Shown piece by piece: positions 18,138 through 27,032 of a DNA stretch of 64,000 bases. Numbering within the stretch: position 1 is the stretch's first letter; each line of letters starts with the position of its first letter. The DNA comes from Microvirga puerhi (GTDB lineage: Bacteria > Pseudomonadota > Alphaproteobacteria > Rhizobiales > Beijerinckiaceae). The translations under genes and the position numbers were made by a program. Below the pieces are notes generated by a model. The model made no database searches. It was given only the letters and a program-made list of their open reading frames with translations, and had not been told where the DNA came from. The stretch is taken from contig NZ_JAIRBM010000013.1 of NCBI RefSeq assembly GCF_020089865.1, positions 1 to 64,000 of the forward strand, in the 5' to 3' direction.

Positions 18138-18173
18138 TCTGAAAAACTGTCGTCGTGAGGGACAAGCCCTCAC
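18138..18173 (-). terminator. Intrinsic terminator of the ABC-2 transporter operon
   Basis: On the minus strand GTGAGGG and CCCTCAC (18173-18155) form a seven-pair stem with a five-base loop, followed about ten bases on by TTTTT. The stem overlaps the stop codon of the permease gene. Confidence 0.55.
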
Positions 18174-18931
18174 GCTTTCAGCCGATAACCCGTCCTGAAC
18201 ATCATCCAGATGATCACCAGGCAAAGGGCCATGAACACGAAGGTCATGCTGAGGCTGAGGTCGACGGCGACGTCGGAGATGTCGAAGAAGCTCCAGCGGA
18301 AACCGCTCACCAGATAGACCACCGGATTGAACAGCGTGACCTTCTGCCAGAAGGGCGGCAACATATTGATGGAATAGAAGCTGCCGCCGAGGAACGTGAG
18401 GGGCGTGACGATCATCATCGGCACGAGCTGCAACTTCTCGAACCCGTCGGCCCAGATGCCGATGATGAAACCGAAGAGGCTGAAGGTCACCGACGTCAGA
18501 ACGAGGAAGCCGAGCATCGTGAGGGGATGGGTGACGGAAAACGACACGAAGAACCGTGCCGTCACGAGGATGACCAGCCCGAGGATGATCGATTTCGTCG
18601 CCGCTGCTCCGACATAGCCGATGACGATTTCGAGGGCTGAGATCGGGGCCGAGAGAACTTCGTAAATGGTCCCCGTGAATTTCGGCATATAGATCCCGAA
18701 CGATGCATTCGAGATGCTGGTCGTCAGGATCGTCAGCATGATCAGCCCCGGCACGATGAAGGCGCCATAGCTGACCCCGTCGATTTCCGCCATATGGCCG
18801 CCGATCGCCGAGCCGAAGACGATGAAGTAGAGCGAGGTCGAGATGACGGGCGATGCGATGCTCTGCAGCAGCGTGCGAAACATGCGCGCCATCTCGAAGA
18901 CGTAAATAGCCTTGATGGCATGGATGTTCAT
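18170..18931 (-). CDS. ABC-2 type transporter permease
   Basis: A 253-residue inner-membrane protein with six hydrophobic segments. The ABC-2 family signature is present near the third to fourth segments ([25 protein letters not shown]) and in [16 protein letters not shown] at about 185-200, like E. coli YadH. It forms an exporter with the ATPase encoded by the preceding gene, whose stop overlaps this start by 4 bases. Exported substrates of YadGH-type pairs (drugs, polysaccharides or lipids) are unknown. Confidence 0.9.
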   Translation of the reverse strand: MNIHAIKAIYVFEMARMFRTLLQSIASPVISTSLYFIVFGSAIGGHMAEIDGVSYGAFIVPGLIMLTILTTSISNASFGIYMPKFTGTIYEVLSAPISALEIVIGYVGAAATKSIILGLVILVTARFFVSFSVTHPLTMLGFLVLTSVTFSLFGFIIGIWADGFEKLQLVPMMIVTPLTFLGGSFYSINMLPPFWQKVTLFNPVVYLVSGFRWSFFDISDVAVDLSLSMTFVFMALCLVIIWMMFRTGYRLKA

Positions 18932-19899
18932 GCGCGTGCTCCCACGAGGCTGACGAAGATCTCCTCGAGCGAGCTCTGCGTCGTGTTGAGATCCTTGAAG
19001 TCGATGCCGTGTTCGGTCAGGTGCCGTAGGAGCTCGGTGATCCCCGTCTGATCGCTTTGTGCATCGAAGGTGTAGACCAGCTCCGTGCCGTCGGCCGAGA
19101 GTTCGAGCTGCGGATTGCGCAGATCGGGCGGAAGGACCTGAAGCGGCGCCTGCAGATGCAGGGTCAGCTGCTTCTTGCCGAGCTTTCGCATCAGCGCCGT
19201 CTTATCTTCGACGAGAATGATTTCGCCCTTGCTGATCACGCCCACACGATCGGCCATTTCCTCGGCCTCTTCGATATAGTGGGTGGTCAGGATGATGGTC
19301 ACGCCATTCTCGCGCAGGCGACGGACCATCTCCCACATGTCGCGCCGCAACTCGACGTCGACGCCGGCCGTCGGCTCGTCGAGGAACAGGATTTCGGGTT
19401 CGTGGGACAGTGCCTTGGCGATCATCACCCGGCGCTTCATGCCCCCGGAGAGCGCGCGGATCTTTGTGTCGCGCTTGTCCCAGAGCGAGAGATCCTTGAG
19501 GATTTTCTCGATATAGGCCGGATTGGGAGCCTTGCCGAAGAGTCCGCGGCTGAACTTCACCGTGTCCCATACGCTCTCGAACGCATCGGTGGAGAGTTCC
19601 TGCGGGACAAGGCCGATTTTGGTTCGCGCGGCCCGGTAGTCGCGGATGATGTCGTGCCCGTCGACGTTGACCTGTCCCGTGGTCGGGTTGACGATGCCGC
19701 AGATGGTGCTGATCAGCGTCGTCTTGCCGGCGCCGTTCGGGCCGAGAAGGGCGAAGATCTCCTGACGGCGGATGGTCAGGTTGACATCCCGCAGAGCCTG
19801 GAAACCGGAGGCGTAGGTCTTGCTGAGCCCGGAGACCGCGATCACCGCGTCCGGGCCGCTGGCGGAATGCGGCGCCAGCCTGTCATCGAGCGGCTTCAT
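18928..19899 (-). CDS. ABC transporter ATP-binding protein (YadG-type)
   Basis: A 323-residue ATPase. Walker [10 protein letters not shown] at about 54-62, Q-loop in IGLVPQE, signature LSGGMKRR at about 150-157, Walker [13 protein letters not shown] and the switch histidine in LTTHYIEE are all intact. A C-terminal extension of about 85 residues resembles the regulatory tail of ABC-2 exporter ATPases. I chose the ATG at 19899 because GGGAGGGGG lies just upstream; the open frame continues 34 codons beyond without support. It overlaps the permease start by 4 bases, which indicates translational coupling. Confidence 0.92.
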   Translation of the reverse strand: MKPLDDRLAPHSASGPDAVIAVSGLSKTYASGFQALRDVNLTIRRQEIFALLGPNGAGKTTLISTICGIVNPTTGQVNVDGHDIIRDYRAARTKIGLVPQELSTDAFESVWDTVKFSRGLFGKAPNPAYIEKILKDLSLWDKRDTKIRALSGGMKRRVMIAKALSHEPEILFLDEPTAGVDVELRRDMWEMVRRLRENGVTIILTTHYIEEAEEMADRVGVISKGEIILVEDKTALMRKLGKKQLTLHLQAPLQVLPPDLRNPQLELSADGTELVYTFDAQSDQTGITELLRHLTEHGIDFKDLNTTQSSLEEIFVSLVGARA

Positions 19900-20028
19900 C
19901 GGCCCCCTCCCTTGCGCACAGAATAACGTGACTGCAAAAGTTCCGCCGAATCTGTTGTGCGGCGGGGCAAGGGGTTTACGACTGCGGCGGCCTTTCAGCA
20001 ACCCTTCCGGCGAGGGGGCAAGGCCCGA

Positions 20029-20427
20029 TCAGCGCCGGCGCTCCGGCACCACCAGCGGAACCTCAGCCAGAACATCGACGGGGGCGGGTTTGGGGGGCGG
20101 CGCTGGCGTCACGACGGGCGGAACATTCGTATTCGCAGGCGCAAGGCGTCTCTCCAGCGCGGCGATCTGCTTGGTCAGGGCATCGATGCTGGCCTTGAGT
20201 GCTAGGATATCGGCCGCATCCGGGACGGTGGGGGCGGGTGCGGTGGGGGTCAGGGCCGGCTCGCGGCGCTGGGAAGTCGGCTCCGGCCTGTCCGCGAATG
20301 CCGGCTCCCGGCGCTCGACGCGGGGCGCTCCTGCCAGCCGGCGAAAGACGCGCCAGAGCAACCAGATCAGGCAAAGGCCCAAGAATAGGGCCGCGGCCAT
20401 CGGTGCGAGTTCAGTCAATCCGCCCAT
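20029..20427 (-). CDS. Membrane-anchored proline-rich protein of unknown function
   Basis: A 132-residue protein. One N-terminal membrane helix (AALFLGLCLIWLLWRVF) is followed by a basic stretch, a proline/alanine-rich region, a short coiled-coil-like helix (LKASIDALTKQIAALERRL, about 82-100) and a Pro/Val-rich tail. The layout suits an inner-membrane protein with a disordered cytoplasmic part. The ATG at 20427 is preceded by AGGAGA at the right distance; the TTG six bases upstream is not. No family recognised. The neighbouring ABC exporter on the same strand starts 130 bases downstream. Confidence 0.6.
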   Translation of the reverse strand: MGGLTELAPMAAALFLGLCLIWLLWRVFRRLAGAPRVERREPAFADRPEPTSQRREPALTPTAPAPTVPDAADILALKASIDALTKQIAALERRLAPANTNVPPVVTPAPPPKPAPVDVLAEVPLVVPERRR

Positions 20428-20614
20428 AGGCAATCTCCTCTTTGTCGAGGGGCTAGTCGGCGAGTGTGGTGACTTTCGGGCATGCGAGCGTGTCTGTCGA
20501 GAAGACTTGTCCCGCGTTCACGCTCACGCGAGCGTTCCGCTTCTTTAATCTTTCGGTAAGTTTCGGCTGAAAGATTTGCGCGCATTCTAAGACTAAAAAG
20601 TGAGTATTTTTTGA

Positions 20615-21115
20615 ATGAAACAATCTTTCGCTTCAGCAATGCTGCTCGTCATTCTGGGATCATCGAGCGTTTTAGCCCAGGACATCAAGCCGCTAGGGAC
20701 CTTTCAAAACTGGAGCGCCTGGTCCTCTTATGAAGGAAAAACGAAGGTCTGTTATATCTATTCAGACGCGGACACCATGAAACCTGAAAATCTCGACCAT
20801 GGACGCGTCAGTTTTGCTGTCCGCCATCACAGGCAAGGCGCGAGCGAGACCGAGGCGAGCCTTCGCGCCGGATATGAATTCGCGCCCGAGGCGATCCGCG
20901 TCTCGGTGGACGAAACGAATTTCAGCATGCTGCCGAGGGGACAATATGCATGGCTGCGCCGAGAGGAGCGGGAGGGAGAGTTCATGGAGGCGCTGCGGAA
21001 GGGTCGGACCATGACGGTGGAGGCACGTTCGCAACGCGGGAACCAGACGACCTACACCTTCTCTCTCAAGGGCGTGACGGCCGCCATCAAACGGGCTGCT
21101 CAGGCATGCCGCTGA
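20615..21115 (+). CDS. Invasion-associated locus B (IalB)-like periplasmic protein
   Basis: A 166-residue protein with a Sec signal peptide (MKQSFASAMLLVILGSSSVLA, cleavage after AQ or nearby). The mature part matches the small IalB family by FQNWSAWSSYEGKTKVCYIYSD at the start, a central strand pattern, and LKGVTAAIKRAAQAC at the end, with two cysteines. IalB was named in Bartonella, but homologues are general in Hyphomicrobiales and their role is unknown, so no virulence claim is implied. The next gene (SH3 protein) overlaps its end by 10 bases, so the two form an operon. An imperfect repeat AATCTTTC/GAAAGATT (20547-20576) lies in the promoter region. Confidence 0.8.
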   Translation: MKQSFASAMLLVILGSSSVLAQDIKPLGTFQNWSAWSSYEGKTKVCYIYSDADTMKPENLDHGRVSFAVRHHRQGASETEASLRAGYEFAPEAIRVSVDETNFSMLPRGQYAWLRREEREGEFMEALRKGRTMTVEARSQRGNQTTYTFSLKGVTAAIKRAAQACR

Positions 21116-21651
21116 CGGGGAGGTTCATTCTTCTCGCCGTGCTCTTGGCCCTGGCGGCTCCCGCGCAGGCGAAGCCCGATCCCGGACGTCCCCTTGCGGT
21201 TCCCTATTTTGCGTCCCTCAAGCGATCCGAGGCGAATGTACGGGTTGGGCCGGGCCGCGGCTATCCGATCCGGTGGGTCTACAAGCAGCGTGGGTTGCCG
21301 GTCGAGGTGCTCGCGGTCTTCGGCAATTGGCGGCATATCCGCACCAGCGACGGCGGCGAGGGTTGGATCAGTGGCGTGCTCCTGTCGCCGCGTCGGACGG
21401 CTCTCGTCGATCCCTGGAGCGAAGAGCCGATCCTGCTGCGGTCGTCGGCGCGGGAGGAGGGCAGCATCGCCGCGCGCCTGCAGCCTAGGGTGCTCGTCGG
21501 ATTGCGATGGTGCGACCGCGTCTGGTGCGCCGTGCGCCTATCCGGCTCGGATAGGAGCGGTTATGTGAAGCAGACGCGCCTCTGGGGCGTCTATCCCGAC
21601 GAGGAGATCCGGGATCAGAGCGTCTGGAGCGTCATCCGCAAGCTGCTATAG
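21106..21651 (+). CDS. Periplasmic SH3-domain protein
   Basis: A 181-residue exported protein. The signal peptide is FILLAVLLALAAPAQA, ending near residue 23. The mature chain contains two bacterial SH3-like units: SEANVRVGPGRGYPIRWVYKQRGLPVEVLAVFGNWRHIR at about 42-82 with GEGWISGVLLS, and a second, weaker one (ILLRSSAREEGSIAARLQP... GYVKQTRLWGVYP). Such domains usually bind peptidoglycan peptides. The start at 21106 overlaps the IalB-like gene by 10 bases. Its last 37 bases overlap, tail to tail, with the end of the kinase gene on the other strand. Confidence 0.83.
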   Translation: MPLTGRFILLAVLLALAAPAQAKPDPGRPLAVPYFASLKRSEANVRVGPGRGYPIRWVYKQRGLPVEVLAVFGNWRHIRTSDGGEGWISGVLLSPRRTALVDPWSEEPILLRSSAREEGSIAARLQPRVLVGLRWCDRVWCAVRLSGSDRSGYVKQTRLWGVYPDEEIRDQSVWSVIRKLL

Positions 21652-23072
21652 GCGGACTTCTTTCGACCGAGGGCGTCGGCCAAGCGCGGGCAGGGCGCTG
21701 TCGTATAGGCGACCTCGCGTCCTTTGTCGGCGATGAGATCGCCGCCCATCGCCTTGCGGGCGAGCCGCGCTGCACCCAGTGCCGGGCCGACCACTGCGCT
21801 CAGCGGAGCGGTCATGGGTCGGTCGATGACGCTGGCGATCAATTGCGACCAGTAGCGGCTGCGCGACCCGCCGCCGACGAGCGCCACCTGCTCGATCGAG
21901 ACGCCGCTGGAGAGTAGCGCTTCGTGACAGCCGCCCAAGGCCAGCGCCACGCCTTCCATGACGCTCTGCACGAGGTGCCGCCGAGTCGTCGCGAAGGTCA
22001 TTCCGGCAAAGGAAGCTGTGAGGGTCGGATCGTTGTGTGGCGTGCGTTCGCCGGCGAGATAGGGCGTAAAGACAGGCGTCTCGTCGGGAGAGAGAGGATT
22101 CGCCTCGACCGAGCTAACAAGCGCGCCGACATCCTCGCCGCCGGTGACCTCGGCGATCCAGGACAAGGCTGCCGTGGCACTGAGCACGACGCCGTGCTGT
22201 GCGAAGAGGCCGTCGATCGCATGACGGTGGGTATGCATGCCGCGATCGAGCGCCGGCAGAAAGTCGTGGTTGGCGACGAAATAGACGCCGGATGTTCCAA
22301 GGCTGATGAAGGCCTGCCCGGTTGCGGCGATGCCCGCGCCGACCGCTCCGGCCATGTTGTCGCCCGCGCCACCGACGACAGGGATGTTCGGCTTCAGCCC
22401 CCAGCGGGATGCGAGAGACGATCTGAGCCGGCCGCCGACGCCATCGCTTGCAATGATCGGCGGCAGGCGGGAAGCGTCCAGGCCGCAATGATCGATGATC
22501 GGTGCATGATAGGTGCCGCGTCGCGCATCGACGAGCAGGGTCGCGGAGCCGTCCGCCAGATCTGTGACGATGTCGCCTGTGAGCTGGAGCCGGACATAAT
22601 CCTTGGGAAGCAGCACCCAGCGCGCCGCAGCGAGCGTGTCCGGTTCGTGCTTTGAAAGCCAGCGCAATTTCGGCGCTGAGAAGCCTGGCATCGGCTGGCT
22701 ACCGGTGATGCGCGCGAAGTCCGGGATCAGGTCGCGCAGTTCCTCGCATTCCGCGCCGGCCCGCCCATCGTTCCACAGAAGGGCGGGGCGCAGCGGCCTG
22801 CCGTCCTCGTCGAGCAGGGCAACTCCGAGCATCTGACCGGAGAGGCCGATGGCTTCGACGGCGGCCATGGCGGCTCCATCTTGCGTCGCCAAGTCGTCGA
22901 GGGTCTGGACCACCGCTTGCCACCAGGCGTCCGGCTGCTGCTCCGACCAGAGAGGCCGCGGGCGCTGAACATTCAGCGGTGCGCGGGCCTCCGCCATCAC
23001 CCTGTCGTCGACATCGACGAGCACCGACTTGACGCCGGACGTCCCGATGTCGATGCCAAGGAACAGGCTCAT
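21615..23072 (-). CDS. xylB: FGGY-family carbohydrate kinase, xylulokinase-like
   Basis: A 485-residue cytosolic kinase with two actin-like ATPase domains. The phosphate-1 loop is LGIDIGTSGVKSVLVD (6-21), the glycerol/ketose-binding region contains WSEQQPDAWW and LLWNDGRA, the catalytic Asp lies in GGAGDNMAGAVG at about 237-248, and the adenosine-binding part has LVGGGSRSRYWSQ at about 400. Overall it matches XylB (D-xylulose to D-xylulose-5-phosphate). However, in this locus there is no xylose isomerase or xylitol dehydrogenase, so the true substrate may be another ketose or polyol. The start codon overlaps the regulator stop by 4 bases. The last 37 bases overlap the SH3 gene on the plus strand. 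Confidence 0.88.
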   Translation of the reverse strand: MSLFLGIDIGTSGVKSVLVDVDDRVMAEARAPLNVQRPRPLWSEQQPDAWWQAVVQTLDDLATQDGAAMAAVEAIGLSGQMLGVALLDEDGRPLRPALLWNDGRAGAECEELRDLIPDFARITGSQPMPGFSAPKLRWLSKHEPDTLAAARWVLLPKDYVRLQLTGDIVTDLADGSATLLVDARRGTYHAPIIDHCGLDASRLPPIIASDGVGGRLRSSLASRWGLKPNIPVVGGAGDNMAGAVGAGIAATGQAFISLGTSGVYFVANHDFLPALDRGMHTHRHAIDGLFAQHGVVLSATAALSWIAEVTGGEDVGALVSSVEANPLSPDETPVFTPYLAGERTPHNDPTLTASFAGMTFATTRRHLVQSVMEGVALALGGCHEALLSSGVSIEQVALVGGGSRSRYWSQLIASVIDRPMTAPLSAVVGPALGAARLARKAMGGDLIADKGREVAYTTAPCPRLADALGRKKSAYSSLRMTLQTL

Positions 23073-24031
23073 GCGATGGCCTCTCCACGCACCAGTTCAC
23101 ATGCCTTACGCGCCGTATCCTCGTCGCAGACCAGAACGGTCGCGCGCTTGGCGCGCAGGGCGCCTGCGACGGCAAGCGTCTTGTTGGCCCCGCCTGATGC
23201 CAGGACGACGGTGGGAATCCGCGACAGATCGTCGAGCGGGAGCGCAATGGCGCGGCGGTTGAGCGGATGATCGATCAGGCGGCCGTTCTCGTCGTAGAAC
23301 TGGCCCATAATGTCGCCCACGGCGCCCTTGGCACGCAGGTCTTCGGTGGAGACATCCCGTGGCAGGCCGTAGCGCACGAGAAGCGACCGTTCAGACAGGT
23401 CGCCGATGCTCAGCACGGCGATGTCGTTGGCGGCGATACGCTCGAACGTCTCGCGGAAGACGTCCTGCGCCAGGATGATGTCGCGGGATTTCGGGCTGCC
23501 GGCATAGATCGGCGCGGCCAGATACTGGCATTCCGCGTTCAACCGATTGGCAAGATCGCTCGCGGTTTCGAACGTGTTGAGTTCCGACCCGTGCGTCAGG
23601 CCGCCCATCATCGAATTCACGCACAGATCCGGGTAGCGCCCGGCGCGCATGTTGCGGATGGTTTCGCGCAGCGTCGCTCCCCAGCCGAGGCCAAGGCCCT
23701 GGATCGTGTTCTCGGCGAGATAGCTAGAGAGATATTCGCCCGTCGCCTGTCCGAGCAGCACCGGAATGAGACCCGGATCCTGCGGCGTCGGGACGATGAT
23801 GGCGGCCTTGAGGCCGAATTCCTTGACGAGCCTCTGTTCGAGCGCCGCGCAGCTCGCGAAGCGCGAATTGAGCGTGATGCTGACGAGGCCACTGGTGCGG
23901 GCTTCCACCAGCATGCGGTTCACCCGCAGACGCGTCATTCCGAGTTTCTCGGCGATGTCCGCCTGCGTCAGGCCTTCCATGAAATAGAGCCACGCGACGC
24001 GGGCTTCGATCTGCTCGTCGGATTGGGTCAT
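23069..24031 (-). CDS. SorC/DeoR-type sugar-binding transcriptional regulator
   Basis: A 320-residue regulator. The N-terminal helix-turn-helix (YFMEGLTQADIAEKLGMTRLRVNRML, about 17-42) is followed by the SorC/CggR sugar-binding domain with GLGLGWGATLRE, MMGGLTHGSEL and the C-terminal PTVVLASGGANKTLAVAGALRA effector-site motif. Sugar phosphates usually act as effectors in this family. It is first in the arm that contains the kinase gene (4-base overlap) and divergent from the dehydrogenase/transporter arm, so it probably controls both. The ATG at 24031 opens on the DNA-binding domain; the frame is open 58 codons further upstream but without domain support. Confidence 0.87.
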   Translation of the reverse strand: MTQSDEQIEARVAWLYFMEGLTQADIAEKLGMTRLRVNRMLVEARTSGLVSITLNSRFASCAALEQRLVKEFGLKAAIIVPTPQDPGLIPVLLGQATGEYLSSYLAENTIQGLGLGWGATLRETIRNMRAGRYPDLCVNSMMGGLTHGSELNTFETASDLANRLNAECQYLAAPIYAGSPKSRDIILAQDVFRETFERIAANDIAVLSIGDLSERSLLVRYGLPRDVSTEDLRAKGAVGDIMGQFYDENGRLIDHPLNRRAIALPLDDLSRIPTVVLASGGANKTLAVAGALRAKRATVLVCDEDTARKACELVRGEAIA

Positions 24032-24179
24032 GGCCGAGGCTTTCGAGAAACGCTGTTGCCGTCCGCCATTGTCACAGGTGTCCTCAATGCACAAGCCGCT
24101 CGCGCCTTGCAGACGTCCTTCCCAGGTCCGCCGATCTCGATCCTTCTCCGACAGTGGGAAGGCGTCCGTTGCCTTCGTC

Positions 24180-24191
24180 ATACAATTGTAA
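24180..24191. promoter_or_regulatory. Candidate SorC operator in divergent promoter
   Basis: The perfect ten-base palindrome TACAATTGTA (24181-24190), extendable to ATACAATTGTAA, lies in the 197-base gap between the SorC-type regulator and the dehydrogenase gene, 38 bases before the latter's start. AT-rich symmetric sites in such divergent promoters are typical of SorC-family binding. Only one copy is seen. Confidence 0.4.
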
Positions 24192-24228
24192 TAGAAGTTA
24201 TTCAAATGTATTTTTCAGCGAGGAATTA

Positions 24229-25611
24229 ATGGCCGATCAGGCGCGCGCACTCAACCGGGCAGTCCAGAAAGCCGCGGTCACCCGCAGTGTCTTCGTAGCA
24301 CCGGGCGCCCTGGGCGCGCTGCCTGAGAGCGTCAAGGATTTCGAAGGAAAACAATTGGTCGTCATTGCGGACGATAACACGATGGAAGCGGCCGGCCGTC
24401 AGGCCATCACCGTTCTCGAGGGGGCAGGGCATCGGGTCGCTGCGCCGATCGTGCTGGAGGATAAGCCGCGCGCGAAACCTCATGCGCGGACGGCGCGTGA
24501 GATAGCAGCCGCGATTCGCGACAGCGGCGCGGTTCCCATCTCGGTGGGGTCCGGCGTCATCAACGATCTGACGAAGTACGCGGCCGAGGTCGCCGGCGTA
24601 CCTTATGTCTGCGTCGCCACGGCCGCTTCGATGGATGGATACGCCGCCTCCGGCGCGGCGCTTCTCGACGATGGCTTCAAGCGCACGCTCGATTGTGCGC
24701 CGCCGGTCTCCGTCGTGGCGGATCTCGACATCGTCGCGAAAGCGCCGCGCCGCATGGCCGGCTGGGGTTATGGCGATCTCGCCGGCAAGATCGTCGCCGG
24801 CCTCGACTGGAAACTTGCCGATGCACTCGGCGAAGAGGCGATCAATCCCGAGCCCTTCGCGATGGTGCAGGACAATGTCCGCGAATGGCTGTCGCAGCCG
24901 AAAATGGTCGGGGCAGGGGACGCGGCCGCGACGGGCGACCTCGTCAACGGTCTCCTCGTTTCCGGTTTCGCCATGCAGGCCCACGGCAATTCGCGCCCGG
25001 CGAGCGGGGCGGAACATCTCATCTCTCATGTGTGGGAAATGGAGCGGCTGACTTTCCAGGGCGAACCGGCGGCGCACGGCGCCTGCGTTGGCATTGGTAC
25101 TGTCGGCCTGCTGGCGCTCTACGAATGGCTCCTCGCGCAGGACATCACTGAGGACACGATCCGTAACGCGGAGGGGGCTGCATCGTCTCCGGAACGCATC
25201 GAAGCGGAAATCGCTGCGGGTTTTCCGGAAGGGCACCTGGCGGACAGCGCGCGAACCGAAATGGCCGTTAAGGGCAAGGGCGCAAGCCGCCGTGCCGGAC
25301 GCCTGTCGGTGCTGGCCAGGACCTGGCGGGACCTACGCAACGAATTGCAGCGGACCTGTGTGCCTGCAGAAACGATGGAAACGTGGCTGCGCGAGGCGGG
25401 GGCGCCTGCGCACCCGAACGATCTCGGCATGCCGCTGAAGAAACTTGCGGCGGATTACCGCCGCGCGCGCCTGATCCGTCGGCGCTACACCATTCTCGAT
25501 CTCCTCGACGATCTGGGATGGCTCGACAAGGGAATTGCCGCCCTCTTTGCCGCAGATGGCTTTTGGGGACGGCGCTCGGCGGCAGAGATGCAGAAAATGG
25601 CATCGGCCTAA
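24229..25611 (+). CDS. sn-Glycerol-1-phosphate dehydrogenase-like (AraM/EgsA) iron-containing alcohol dehydrogenase family protein
   Basis: A 460-residue enzyme. The NAD-binding loop SVGSGVINDLTK (105-116), the substrate loop ATAASMDGYAA (130-140) and probable metal ligands Asp183 (WGYGDLAGK), His263 (SGAEHLISH) and His283 (AAHGACVG) match glycerol-1-phosphate dehydrogenases, which interconvert sn-glycerol-1-phosphate and dihydroxyacetone phosphate. It is some 60 residues longer than Bacillus AraM, with an extra C-terminal helical region. GAGGAA precedes the ATG at 24229. It is the first gene of an operon with a glycerol-phosphate-type importer and a glycerophosphodiesterase, which suggests a catabolic role rather than lipid synthesis. 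Confidence 0.85.
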   Translation: MADQARALNRAVQKAAVTRSVFVAPGALGALPESVKDFEGKQLVVIADDNTMEAAGRQAITVLEGAGHRVAAPIVLEDKPRAKPHARTAREIAAAIRDSGAVPISVGSGVINDLTKYAAEVAGVPYVCVATAASMDGYAASGAALLDDGFKRTLDCAPPVSVVADLDIVAKAPRRMAGWGYGDLAGKIVAGLDWKLADALGEEAINPEPFAMVQDNVREWLSQPKMVGAGDAAATGDLVNGLLVSGFAMQAHGNSRPASGAEHLISHVWEMERLTFQGEPAAHGACVGIGTVGLLALYEWLLAQDITEDTIRNAEGAASSPERIEAEIAAGFPEGHLADSARTEMAVKGKGASRRAGRLSVLARTWRDLRNELQRTCVPAETMETWLREAGAPAHPNDLGMPLKKLAADYRRARLIRRRYTILDLLDDLGWLDKGIAALFAADGFWGRRSAAEMQKMASA

Positions 25612-25645
25612 TCAAACGAAACGATATCGAAAGGGAGAACCACCC

Positions 25646-26965
25646 GTGAAGACATTTTCTCTGAAAGCCTGCGTCGGCGCCGCTGCCGTCATCGTCGGGC
25701 TGTCGAGCGCCGCAATGGCGGCGCCGGTCGAAGTCCAATGGTGGCATGCCATGACGGGCGTCAACGGTGAGCGCGTCGATGAGCTGGTCAAGAAATTCAA
25801 CGAGTCCAACGACCAGTACAAGGTCGTCGCGGTTGCCAAGGGCAATTACGACGAGGTGATCAACAGCACCATCGCGGCCTATCGCGCCAAGCGTCCGCCC
25901 CACATCGTTCAGATCTACGAGCGCGGCTTCATGACGATGCTGCTCTCCGATGCCATCGTTCCGGTTCAGGACCTGATGGACAAGACCGGTCACAAGGTCG
26001 ACTGGAACGATCTGATCAAGCCGGTTGCGGGATTCTATTCATACAAGGGCAAGCTCGCAGCCATGCCCTTCAACTCGTCCTCGCCGATCCTGTACTACAA
26101 CCAGGAACAGTTCCAGAAAGCAGGCTTCGACAAGCCGGCCGAGACCTGGGGCGAGTTCGAGAAGCAGCTCTACGCGATCAAGAAGTCCGGCGCGGCCGAG
26201 TGCGGCACTGCCCTCGCAACGGATTATCACTGGAGCATGATCGAGAACTACAGCGCCATCAACGATCAGCCCTATGCGACCAAGGCCAACGGGTATGACG
26301 GGCTCGATACCGAGTTCGTCTACAACAAGACGCTGGTGGTCCCGCAGGTCGCGCGCATGAAGCGTTGGCTCGATGACGGTATTCTGCAGATCGCGGGTCA
26401 GGGCTTCAGCCCGGAGCAGCTTTTCACCTCCGGCACCTGCGCGACCTATTTCGCATCGACGGCGGCGCATAGCGGCATCGAGAAGAACTCCAAGATCAAG
26501 TGGAGTGCGACCTACCTGCCGTGGGAGGAGGGCCGCCAGCCGAAGAACAGCACCATCGGCGGTGCCGCGCTCTGGGTCATCAAGGGCCATAAGCCGGAAG
26601 AGGAAAAGGCCATTGCCGCCTTCTTCGACTTCCTGGCGAAGCCCGAGACGCAGCTCTGGTGGCACAAGGCGACAGGTTACGTTCCGCTGACCAACAAGGC
26701 CTACGAGCTCGCCAAGTCGCAAGGCTACTACAAGGAAAGCCCGACCCGCGAGATCGCCATTCTCCAGCTCAACCGCGGCACGCCGACGGATAACTCCCTC
26801 GGCTTCCATTTCGGCAACTTCACGCAGTCGATGTTCGCGCAGCGTGAGGAAGTCGAGGCTCTGTTCGCCGGCAAGAAGGACGCGCAGCAGGCCATGGACG
26901 ATGCGGTCAAGCGCGGGAATGAGATTCTCCGCCAGTACGAGCGCCTGAACAAGGGCAAGTACTGA
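25646..26965 (+). CDS. ugpB: UgpB-like ABC transporter substrate-binding protein
   Basis: A 439-residue periplasmic binding protein with signal peptide (LKACVGAAAVIVGLSSAAMA, cleavage near residue 24). The mature part VEVQWWHAMTGVNGERVDELVKKFN is the classic start of UgpB proteins, and SSSPILYYNQEQFQKAG, WSMIENY and GGAALWVIKGH fit the maltodextrin/glycerol-phosphate family-1 fold. It would capture sn-glycerol-3-phosphate or a glycerophosphodiester and hand it to the UgpA/UgpE-type permease. The start is a GTG with AAGGGAGA upstream. It follows the dehydrogenase gene by 34 bases. Confidence 0.88.
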   Translation: MKTFSLKACVGAAAVIVGLSSAAMAAPVEVQWWHAMTGVNGERVDELVKKFNESNDQYKVVAVAKGNYDEVINSTIAAYRAKRPPHIVQIYERGFMTMLLSDAIVPVQDLMDKTGHKVDWNDLIKPVAGFYSYKGKLAAMPFNSSSPILYYNQEQFQKAGFDKPAETWGEFEKQLYAIKKSGAAECGTALATDYHWSMIENYSAINDQPYATKANGYDGLDTEFVYNKTLVVPQVARMKRWLDDGILQIAGQGFSPEQLFTSGTCATYFASTAAHSGIEKNSKIKWSATYLPWEEGRQPKNSTIGGAALWVIKGHKPEEEKAIAAFFDFLAKPETQLWWHKATGYVPLTNKAYELAKSQGYYKESPTREIAILQLNRGTPTDNSLGFHFGNFTQSMFAQREEVEALFAGKKDAQQAMDDAVKRGNEILRQYERLNKGKY

Positions 26966-27032
26966 TCGGCGAAGCGGCACGGGCTCTCCTCCCTCCCGTG
27001 CCGCTTCCACATTTGTCGCGCGGAGTATCGAC

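Noticed and set aside
21999..22013. TCATTCCGG within the kinase gene as a third copy of the palindromic repeat
   Set aside because: Only nine bases match, there is no complementary partner, and it lies within conserved coding sequence.
26039..27010. 323-codon minus-strand frame opposite the ugpB-like gene
   Set aside because: Antisense artefact; the plus-strand frame has signal peptide, family motifs and a ribosome-binding site.
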